This document shows, piece after piece, positions 43,728 through 50,202 of a DNA stretch of 64,000 bases (the first letter of the stretch is position 1; every line of letters begins with the position of its first letter). Both the position numbers and the translations under genes were made by a program. The DNA comes from Saccharopolyspora soli. GTDB lineage: Bacteria > Actinomycetota > Actinomycetes > Mycobacteriales > Pseudonocardiaceae. The notes beneath the pieces were generated by a model. That model was not told the origin of the DNA, searched no databases, and worked only from the letters and a program-made list of their open reading frames with translations. Where the stretch lies: the NCBI RefSeq assembly GCF_022678645.1, contig NZ_JALBWV010000024.1:57740-121739 (forward strand), written 5' to 3'.

Positions 43728-44504
43728 ATGGCCAAGCGTCTCGACGTCAAGGACCTGAACCTGTTCTACGGCAAGTTCCACGCCGTGCAGGATGTGACCC
43801 TGCAGGTCCCCGCCCGCAGCGTCACGGCCTTCATCGGGCCGTCCGGTTGTGGCAAGTCGACCGTGCTGCGTTCGTTGAACCGGATGCACGAGGTCATCCC
43901 GGGCGCTCGCGTCGACGGCAAGGTGTCGCTGGACGGCGAGGACGTCTACGCCAGCGACGTGGACCCGGTGCAGGTGCGCCGCACCATCGGCATGGTGTTC
44001 CAGCGGCCCAACCCGTTCCCGACCATGTCGATCCGGGACAACGTGGTCGCTGGCCTGAAGCTGGCTGGCGAGAAGAACAAGAAGCACCTCGACGAGGTCG
44101 CCGAGCGGGCGCTGCGCGGGGCGAACCTGTGGGAAGAGGTCAAGGACCGGCTGACCAAGCCCGGCGGTGGGCTCTCCGGCGGTCAGCAGCAGCGGTTGTG
44201 CATCGCGCGGGCGATCGCGGTGCGTCCGGACGTGCTGCTGATGGACGAGCCGTGTTCGGCGCTGGACCCGATCTCCACGTTGGCGATCGAGGACCTGATC
44301 GCCGAGCTCAAGCAGGACTACACGATCGTCATCGTCACGCACAACATGCAGCAGGCGGCGCGGGTGAGCGACCAAACGGCGTTCTTCAACCTGCGAGCGG
44401 TCGGCGAGCCGGGCCAACTGGTGGAGATCGACGAAACGGGCAAGATCTTCTCCAACCCAACCCAGAAGGCCACGGAGGACTACATCTCCGGCCGCTTCGG
44501 CTAG
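43728..44504 (+). CDS. pstB: Phosphate ABC transporter ATPase PstB
   Basis: 258 residues. Walker A is GPSGCGKST (near 33), the Q-loop is [10 protein letters not shown], the signature [16 protein letters not shown], Walker [13 protein letters not shown], and the H-loop IVTHNMQQA. It powers phosphate import through PstCA. It starts 11 nt after pstA, is the last gene of the operon, and is followed by two consecutive terminator hairpins. Confidence 0.96.
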   Translation: MAKRLDVKDLNLFYGKFHAVQDVTLQVPARSVTAFIGPSGCGKSTVLRSLNRMHEVIPGARVDGKVSLDGEDVYASDVDPVQVRRTIGMVFQRPNPFPTMSIRDNVVAGLKLAGEKNKKHLDEVAERALRGANLWEEVKDRLTKPGGGLSGGQQQRLCIARAIAVRPDVLLMDEPCSALDPISTLAIEDLIAELKQDYTIVIVTHNMQQAARVSDQTAFFNLRAVGEPGQLVEIDETGKIFSNPTQKATEDYISGRFG

Positions 44505-44513
44505 TCCAGGAAC

Positions 44514-44564
44514 GAGTGAAGGGCACCTTTGACCGGCTTACTCGGTCAAAGGTGCCCTTCACTC
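44514..44564. terminator. pstB terminator; hairpin family A, copy 5
   Basis: A perfect 22-bp stem: 44514-44535 pairs with 44543-44564 around a 7-nt loop. The arm contains GTGAAGGGCACCTTTGACC. Confidence 0.92.
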
Positions 44565-44578
44565 ATCGCCCGAATGGG

Positions 44579-44624
44579 GTCGTGAGTGCGGAACCGGGCT
44601 GGAGCCCGGTTGTCCACTCACGAC
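44579..44624. terminator. Hairpin family B, copy 2
   Basis: GTCGTGAGTG (44579-44588) pairs with CACTCACGAC (44615-44624), and AACCGGGCT with AGCCCGGTT inside. The right arm contains the stop codon of the leftward TetR gene, so it terminates that gene as well as backing up the pst terminator. Confidence 0.82.
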
Positions 44625-45184
44625 GGCGCTTGCAGCAGTGCCATCGCCAGGGATTGGACCGAGTCCGCGAAGGAGTCGCCGCGGCGTCGCATGTGGCGGA
44701 TCAGGTCGGCGTCGAAGGTCGCCAGGATCGCGTGGCTGAGGAAGTCCGCGTCCAGGTCGGGGCGTTCCGCGCTGATCAGGTTCGCGATGTGCTGGGCCCA
44801 GAAGCGGTAACTGGGGTCTTCGTGCTTGTTGTCCGCGCAAGCCGCTTCGTGCGCTGAGAGCAGCGCGGCGTTCTGCTCGCCGATGGCGGTCAGCTCGGCC
44901 AAGAACGCCAGGAGCCGCTCGCCCGCGGGTGCGCCCGGCCCCAGCGGTGGCGGGCCTTCGGTGACGCTTTCGCGGAGCGCGCGGGAGCGTTCTTCCAGGA
45001 GCTCCCGGATCAGACCCGCTCGGCTGCCGAAGCGGCGGAACACCGTGCCCTTGCCGACCCCAGCCTCGGCCGCGACCGCGTCCAGCGACACGTGGTCGCG
45101 GCCGCATTCGACCAGCAGCCGCTCGGCCGCTGCCAGCACGGCCTGGCGGTTGCGCGCCGCGTCGGCTCGCTCCTGCTTCGGCAC
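44618..45184 (-). CDS. TetR-family regulator
   Basis: 188 residues. The N-terminal HTH (RQAVLAAAERLLVECGRDHVSLDAVAAEAGVGKGTVFRRFGSRAGLIRELL, about 13-65) is typical TetR; the C-terminal ligand domain is unassigned. It is divergent from the MDR oxidoreductase, with operators between. Local repression of that gene and of itself is the likely role. Confidence 0.85.
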   Translation of the reverse strand: MPKQERADAARNRQAVLAAAERLLVECGRDHVSLDAVAAEAGVGKGTVFRRFGSRAGLIRELLEERSRALRESVTEGPPPLGPGAPAGERLLAFLAELTAIGEQNAALLSAHEAACADNKHEDPSYRFWAQHIANLISAERPDLDADFLSHAILATFDADLIRHMRRRGDSFADSVQSLAMALLQAPS

Positions 45185-45198
45185 GTCACCTCCCGCGA

Positions 45199-45255
45199 TT
45201 GAACCGGACTGTCAGTCCGCCTATGCTACCGTGGCAAAAGCGGACCACCAGTCCG
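45199..45255. promoter_or_regulatory. Promoter and TetR operators for the oxidoreductase
   Basis: TTGAAC (45199-45204) and TATGCT (45222-45227) are spaced 17 bp. Between them is the perfect palindrome CGGACTG-T-CAGTCCG (45205-45219). A second site, CGGAC-CACCA-GTCCG (45241-45255), lies just downstream. Occupancy by the divergent TetR would block the promoter. Confidence 0.7.
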
Positions 45256-45267
45256 GTTGGAGGAGAC

Positions 45268-46158
45268 ATGCGAGCACTCGTCGTCGACCCGGAAGCGCCG
45301 GTGAAGTTGCGCATCGGTGAGGTTCCGGAGCCGACACCGGGGCCAGGCCAGGTGCTGCTCGACGTCCAGCACATCTCGCTCAACCACGGCGAAATCGCCT
45401 TCGCCGGGAGCCAGCAGCCGGACACCGTGCACGGCTACGACGCCGCGGGCGTCGTCGTGCGGGCGGCCGCTGGGAGCCCGCCGGTCGGCACTCGGGTGAT
45501 CGCGTTCGGCGCGGGTGCCTGGGCGGAGCGCATGGCGGTCAACGCCGACGCAGTGGCGGAGGTGCCGGAGTCGGTCGACCTGGCTGAGGCGGCGGCGCTG
45601 CCGATGGCGGGCATCACGGCGCTGCGCAATCTGCGCAGCACAGCGATCCTCGGCAAACGCGTGCTGATCACCGGCGCTTCCGGCGGGGTTGGTCGGTATG
45701 CCGTGCAGCTCGCGTTGATCGGCGGGGCGCACGTCATCGCGCAGGACAACCGGCAAGAAGGTCTGGCCGAGTTGGGTGCGCACGAGGTGGTGTCCGATCT
45801 GGGCGGTGTGCAGCCGGTCGATCTGGTGCTGGACAACGTCGGTGGTCCGCTGCTGGTCGAGGCGTGGCGGTTGGTCAAGTTGGGTGGGCGGGTGCAGAAC
45901 ATCGGTTGGACATCCGGTGCGGCGGCGGTGTTCGAGCCGTATTCGCTGTTCGCGGTCGGTCCGTCGAAGTCGCTGAACACCTGGGGCGACGTGGCCGCTC
46001 CCGCCGAAGATCTGGCCACTTTGGTCAGTTTTGTCGCGGCCGGTCGGTTGTCCCCGGAGGTCGGCTGGCGCGGCACGTGGGACCGCCTCGACGAGGCCGC
46101 CGATGCGCTACTGCGACGACGCATCGCGGGCAAGGCAGTGCTGGACGTGGGGATCTGA
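45268..46158 (+). CDS. MDR-family oxidoreductase (quinone reductase-like)
   Basis: 296 residues of the medium-chain dehydrogenase/reductase fold without the catalytic zinc motif. The N-terminal GroES-like domain (LRIGEVPEPTPGPGQVLLDVQHISLNHGEIAFAG) precedes the NAD(P)H loop GASGGVGRYAVQLALIGGA near residue 138. It is probably an NADPH-quinone or enone reductase. The ATG at 45268 has GGAGGA directly upstream. It is likely controlled by the divergent TetR and co-transcribed with the LLM gene that starts 1 nt after its stop. Confidence 0.8.
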   Translation: MRALVVDPEAPVKLRIGEVPEPTPGPGQVLLDVQHISLNHGEIAFAGSQQPDTVHGYDAAGVVVRAAAGSPPVGTRVIAFGAGAWAERMAVNADAVAEVPESVDLAEAAALPMAGITALRNLRSTAILGKRVLITGASGGVGRYAVQLALIGGAHVIAQDNRQEGLAELGAHEVVSDLGGVQPVDLVLDNVGGPLLVEAWRLVKLGGRVQNIGWTSGAAAVFEPYSLFAVGPSKSLNTWGDVAAPAEDLATLVSFVAAGRLSPEVGWRGTWDRLDEAADALLRRRIAGKAVLDVGI

Positions 46159-46159
46159 C

Positions 46160-47046
46160 ATGCGAATCGGGCTGAGTGTCGACGATCGAGGGCTTTCGCA
46201 CGCCGATCTCGTGGCGGAGGTGCGCAACGCCGCCGACGCCGGTTTGGCGAGTTTCTGGCTGGGACAGCACACCGCGGGCGATGCGCTGACATCGCTTGCG
46301 GTGGCAGGCAGTGCAGTCCCCGGAATCCGCCTCGGTACGGCTGTCGTGCCGACCTACCCGCGCCATCCGCTGGCGCTCGGTGCGCAGGCGCTGACCGCGC
46401 AGGCCGTCACGGGCAACCGGCTTGATCTCGGCATCGGGACGAGCCATCGGATGATCATCGAGGAGCAGTTCGGCTATTCCTTTGACAAACCAGCCCGGCA
46501 CCTGCGCGAATACCTGGCTGCGCTGCGGCCCGTGCTGCGCGGTGAAACCGTCGATTTCGACGGCGAGACGCTGAAAGCCGCAGGACGGATCGACGTCCCA
46601 GGGGCCGAGGCGCCCGCGGTGCTGGTAGCCGCCCTCGGCCCGGCCATGCTGCGCGTCGCGGGCGAACTCGCCGACGGCACGATCACGGTCTGGGCAGGGC
46701 CGAGCACACTGGACAACTACGTCCTCCCGCAGTTGCACCGCAGCGCGGACGAACCGCGGGTGGTGGCGATGGTTTCGGTGTGCGTCACCGCGGATGCCGA
46801 GGACGCGAGCAGGCGATTCGGCGAACAGTTCGGCGGAGCGGGGAATTTGCCCAGCTATCGCGCCATGTTGGAACGGGAAGGCGCCGCTGGACCGGAACAG
46901 GTGGCCGTCATCGGTGACGAGACCTCGGTGGCGCGACGGCTTCGCCAGTTCGCCGAAGCGGGCGCGACCGAGTTGGTCGGAATCCCTTACGGCACAGGGG
47001 AAGAGCAACGGCGTACCAAGGACCTGCTGGCCCACCTGAACCAGGG
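46160..47046 (+). CDS. LLM-class F420-dependent oxidoreductase (3' end obscured)
   Basis: About 295 residues of a luciferase-like monooxygenase fold: RIGLSVDDRGLSHADLVAEVRNAADAGLASFWLGQH, IRLGTAVVPTYPRHPLALGAQALTAQA, RLDLGIGTSHRMIIEEQFGYSFDKPARHLREYLAAL and IGDETSVARRLRQFAEAGATELVG. These fit the actinobacterial F420-dependent subgroup. The conserved part ends at HLNQG. Beyond that the frame runs into a G/C homopolymer block and stays open to 47371 only by reading antisense through the next gene. The true stop has probably been lost in that block, so the given end is where homology stops. Confidence 0.75.
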
Positions 47047-47048
47047 GT

Positions 47049-47104
47049 GGGGGGGGGGGGGGGGGGGGCGCCCGCCCCCCCCCCCCCCCCGGGCCCCCCC
47101 CCCC
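47049..47104. other. G/C homopolymer block (possible assembly artefact)
   Basis: 20 consecutive G (47049-47068), then CGCCCG, 16 C (47075-47090), GGG and 11 C (47094-47104). No other place in the window is like this. It sits where two convergent genes should share a terminator, so the true sequence may be an extreme G/C hairpin that sequencing could not read. Confidence 0.8.
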
Positions 47105-47112
47105 ACGACCGT

Positions 47113-47475
47113 TCACATCGCCGGAACCCTGTCCAGGAAACCGTGCACGTCGCGGATCCGGCCGTCGTCGTCCAGGACCGCGACGTCGAAGCCGACCACC
47201 ACCGCTTCTCCGTCAGCCGGGCCGAGTTCCCAGGTGAAGCGGGCGATGCTGTGGTGGGCGTCGAAGGTTCCGCCAGGGCGGAAGACGAAGTCCGGGAACT
47301 GGCCCTGGACCGCTGCGATCGTGGCATCGATCGCCGCCCTGCCCCGCACCTCGGCCAGCGGGTCGGTGTAAGTGCCTTCAGCCGTCCAGAGTTCGTCGAC
47401 CGCGGCGCGGCGCTTGTCGGCGTCCCGCTCGTTCCAGGCGGCGAGGTAGCGGTCCAGGAGTTGGTCGAAGCTCAT
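47113..47475 (-). CDS. SnoaL-like (NTF2-fold) protein
   Basis: 120 residues: LLDRYLAAWNERDADKRRAAVDELWTAEGTYTDPLAEVRGRAAIDATIAAV and VVGFDVAVLDDDGRIRDVHGFLD are the helix and beta-sheet parts of the NTF2/SnoaL-like cone fold. These bind small hydrophobic molecules or act as isomerases or hydrolases; the substrate is unknown. The ATG has AAAGGA upstream. It is divergent from an XRE regulator, with two operator-like repeats in between. Confidence 0.78.
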   Translation of the reverse strand: MSFDQLLDRYLAAWNERDADKRRAAVDELWTAEGTYTDPLAEVRGRAAIDATIAAVQGQFPDFVFRPGGTFDAHHSIARFTWELGPADGEAVVVGFDVAVLDDDGRIRDVHGFLDRVPAM

Positions 47476-47539
47476 CGGTGCGTCCTTTCGTGCTGCGATC
47501 TCGGTGGCACCAGCTTGCGGCCCGGAAGTCATCGCGTCG

Positions 47540-47610
47540 ATTACCCGAGAAGTAATGACGATCAGAGCGGCCAGGCCACCTGACCGCAGCAGCTTTACCT
47601 GGGAGGTAAT
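47540..47610. promoter_or_regulatory. Pair of operator-like inverted repeats
   Basis: ATTACCCGAGAAGTAAT (47540-47556) and TTTACCTGGGAGGTAAT (47594-47610) share the pattern WTTACC-n5-RGTAAT and are 54 bp apart, about five helical turns, between the SnoaL-like gene and the XRE gene. Probably bound by the XRE protein. Confidence 0.6.
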
Positions 47611-47634
47611 GGCCCGGCTGACTAGTGTCGTGGT

Positions 47635-48435
47635 GTGACGACAGTGGAATCGCGCCCGGTGGGGGCGCTGCTGCGGGAATGGCGGGAGCGTCGGCGGCTG
47701 AGCCAGCTGCAACTCTCGTTGGACGCCGACATCTCCACGCGGCACCTCAGCTTCGTGGAGACAGGGCGGTCCAAGCCGACCAAGGAGATGATCCTGCGGC
47801 TCAGCGAGCACCTCGACGTCCCGCTGCGGGAACGCAACGGGCTGCTGCTCGCGGGCGGTTACGCACCGGCCTACCCGGCGAGCGGCCTGGAAGCGCCGGA
47901 GCTGGCGGCGGTGCGCGCGGCGTTGCGGCAGGTGCTGGCCGGGCACGAGCCGTACCCGGCGCTGGTCGTCGACCGGGCGTGGCAGCTGGTCGAGGCCAAT
48001 GCGAGCATCCAGCTGTTCCTCGAAGCAGCGACCCCGGAACTGCTCGCGCCGCCGGTGAACGTGCTGCGGCTGAGCCTGCACCCGGAAGGCATGGCGCCGA
48101 ACATCGTCAACCTCGGTGAGTGGCGCGCGCACGTCCTCGGCCGCCTGCGCCGCCAATCCGCCGCAACCGCCGACCCGGCGCTCGTCGACCTGCTCGCCGA
48201 ACTGCGCGACTACCCGTGCGACCAGCCAGAACCCGAAGTCGAACTGCCCGGCGCGGGCGATGTCGTGGTGCCACTGCGTTTTCGGCACGGCGACCGGGAG
48301 CTGTCGTTCTTCAGCATGACAGCGGTTTTCGGGACTCCGCTGGACGTCACGGTCGCCGAACTCGCCATCGAGTCCTTCTTCCCCGCCGACCGATCCACGA
48401 TGGACACCCTCCGCGCCGAGGCAGGTGCCGCCTAG
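47635..48435 (+). CDS. XRE-family regulator with MmyB-like ligand domain
   Basis: 266 residues. The N-terminal HTH (LLREWRERRRLSQLQLSLDADISTRHLSFVETGRSKPTKEMILRLSEHL, about 10-60) is followed by an MmyB-type PAS-like domain (LRQVLAGHEPYPALVVDRAWQLVEANASIQLFL ... LSFFSMTAVFGTPLDVTVAELAIESFFPAD), which often senses fatty acids or similar ligands. The GTG start is used. It is divergent from the SnoaL-like gene and the likely regulator of that promoter. Confidence 0.85.
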   Translation: MTTVESRPVGALLREWRERRRLSQLQLSLDADISTRHLSFVETGRSKPTKEMILRLSEHLDVPLRERNGLLLAGGYAPAYPASGLEAPELAAVRAALRQVLAGHEPYPALVVDRAWQLVEANASIQLFLEAATPELLAPPVNVLRLSLHPEGMAPNIVNLGEWRAHVLGRLRRQSAATADPALVDLLAELRDYPCDQPEPEVELPGAGDVVVPLRFRHGDRELSFFSMTAVFGTPLDVTVAELAIESFFPADRSTMDTLRAEAGAA

Positions 48436-48459
48436 CACCGCAGCCGCCGGAAGGCGTTG

Positions 48460-49317
48460 TCACGTCGGGATTTCGTCGGCGATGGCCGAGATGAAAGCGC
48501 TGGAATCCTTGGGGTTCAACGCCAGCCCGCAGACCTGCTCGAAGGCTTTTAGGTAGTCGGCGGTGTCGGCGGCCTTGTCCAGGAACCGGGAGTTCGCCGA
48601 GTCCCCGAGGTGCACGACCTGGGGGTCGGCGTCGTCCGGGAACGAGAACACCGCGATCCGGTCGCCCATCAGCGGATGCCCGCCGACCTGGAACGGCAGC
48701 ACCTGGATGGTGACGTTGCGGCGATAACCCAGCAGCACCAAGTGCTCCAGCTGCTGGCGCATCACGCCGGGCCCGCCGACGGCGCGGCGCAACGCCGACT
48801 CGTCGAGCACCGCCCACAACTCCAGCGGATGCTCACCGAGCAGCCGTTGCTGCCGGGTTGCGATCACGGTCAGCCGCTCGGTCAGCTCGTCCGGGCCGTG
48901 GATGTGCGCGTCGGTGTTCAGCAGCGCCTGGCTGTACTCGGCGGTCTGCAGCAGCTCCGGGAGCGGGTCCGCGCCGTAGCAGCTCACCGCTTTCGCCGAG
49001 GTCTCCAGCCCGAGGTAGGTCTGCAGGCCGGGCCGCTGCGCGGTGCTCGGGAACTGCTGCCACCAGCCGCGCTGCTTGGAGTCCTGCGCGAGGTCCACCA
49101 GCGACGTGAGCTCGTCGTCGGTAGCGCCGTAGAACTCGGCCATCAGCCGCACGTCGGAAGTGCGGACCGGCACTCGGCCCAGTTCGATCTGACTGATCTT
49201 GCCCTGGGAGCAGTCCAGGTGGGCGGCGACTTCGCGGTGCGTGCGCCCGGCGGTCTCGCGCAGTCGGCGCAACTCGCTGCCCAGTCTTCTGCGATGCACG
49301 GTAGGACTCTTACGCAC
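48460..49317 (-). CDS. XRE/DUF5753 regulator
   Basis: 285 residues. An N-terminal HTH (LGSELRRLRETAGRTHREVAAHLDCSQGKISQIELGRVPVRTSDVRLMAEFYG) is followed by DUF5753 (LQTYLGLETSAKAVSCYGADPLPELLQTAEYSQALL ... VMRQQLEHLVLLGYRRNVTIQVLPFQVGGHPLMGDRIAVFSFP). In streptomycetes such proteins are usually paired with a small DUF397 protein in a developmental or antitoxin-like module. No DUF397 gene is found within several hundred bases on either side, so this copy is an orphan. Convergent with the MmyB-type gene. Confidence 0.88.
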   Translation of the reverse strand: MRKSPTVHRRRLGSELRRLRETAGRTHREVAAHLDCSQGKISQIELGRVPVRTSDVRLMAEFYGATDDELTSLVDLAQDSKQRGWWQQFPSTAQRPGLQTYLGLETSAKAVSCYGADPLPELLQTAEYSQALLNTDAHIHGPDELTERLTVIATRQQRLLGEHPLELWAVLDESALRRAVGGPGVMRQQLEHLVLLGYRRNVTIQVLPFQVGGHPLMGDRIAVFSFPDDADPQVVHLGDSANSRFLDKAADTADYLKAFEQVCGLALNPKDSSAFISAIADEIPT

Positions 49318-49450
49318 CGCACACCCCGAGGGACGCGGTTCGGTACCTTCTCACCCGAACGAGGATCGCATACGTTGATCACAACAGCGAGTACTGAGAC
49401 CGAGTATTAATACTTCTCTGATCGAACCCACTGCCACCTGCGGAAACAGC

Positions 49451-50098
49451 TCAGCTGGACGGCATCTTTCCGGTCACGATGAACACCACCTGGCGAGCCA
49501 CCGAAACGGCGTGGTCCGCGAACCGCTCGTAGAACCTACCCAACAGCGTGACGTCCACCGCGGCGGCAACTCCGTGCGACCACTCCGGGCTCATCATCAC
49601 GGTGAACAGGTGCCGGTGGAGGTCGTCCATCTCGTCGTCGTCCTCCTCCAGCCCACGCGCGTCCTCCACGTCCTGCGTGCGGATCACGGTGTGGGCCCGC
49701 CCGGCCAGCTTGACCGCGACCCGGCCCATCTCGGCGAAGTACGGCTGCACGTCCGGCGGCAGCACCGCGTTCGGGTGGCGGCGGCGCGCGGCCTTGGCCA
49801 CGTGCAGCGCCAAATCGCCCATCCGCTCCAGGTCCTCGGCGGCGTGGATGGTGGAGATCACCGTGCGCAGGTCACCGGCCACCGGCGCCTGCAGCGCCAG
49901 CAGCCCGAAGGCGTGCTCCTCGGCGCGGGCCCGCGCCTCGTCGACCTGGACGTCTTCCTCGATGACCTGTTCGGCGAGCGTCAGGTCGGTCTCCAGGAGC
50001 GCTTTGGTGGCGCGTTCCATGGCGCTGCCGACCATCGTCGACATCGAGGCGAGTTCGTCAGCGAGCTTGCCGAGCTGTTCCTGGTAGACCTCACGCAT
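49451..50098 (-). CDS. phoU: Phosphate signalling protein PhoU (PhoY2-type)
   Basis: 215 residues of two PhoU three-helix bundles. [31 protein letters not shown] begins the first; the metal-binding acidic motifs are E-x3-D-type in [19 protein letters not shown] (about 85-103) and [17 protein letters not shown] (about 190-206). It links the Pst transporter to the Pho two-component system and dampens the response when phosphate is plentiful. It is read away from pst and has its own PHO-box promoter with a leaderless ATG. Confidence 0.93.
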   Translation of the reverse strand: MREVYQEQLGKLADELASMSTMVGSAMERATKALLETDLTLAEQVIEEDVQVDEARARAEEHAFGLLALQAPVAGDLRTVISTIHAAEDLERMGDLALHVAKAARRRHPNAVLPPDVQPYFAEMGRVAVKLAGRAHTVIRTQDVEDARGLEEDDDEMDDLHRHLFTVMMSPEWSHGVAAAVDVTLLGRFYERFADHAVSVARQVVFIVTGKMPSS

Positions 50099-50105
50099 GG
50101 TGCCC

Positions 50106-50160
50106 AGACTACTTCCAGCCGGAATCGGACAAGATGACCCGTGGTGAACCAGCGGTGAAC
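50106..50160 (-). promoter_or_regulatory. phoU promoter with triple PHO-box repeat
   Basis: On the minus strand there are three contiguous 11-bp units: GTTCACCGCTG (50160-50150), GTTCACCACGG (50149-50139) and GTCATCTTGTC (50138-50128). Sixteen nt later comes TAGTCT (50111-50106), which is 7 nt before the ATG. This is PhoP-box placement over the -35 region of a leaderless promoter. Confidence 0.82.
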
Positions 50161-50202
50161 GCACCATGATGAACCCGTTCGGGCTACCGCGGAAACCCGA
50201 GG

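Noticed and set aside
47047..47371. Continuation of the LLM frame beyond the G/C block
   Set aside because: It reads antisense through the SnoaL-like gene after a homopolymer run, so it is not a real C-terminus.
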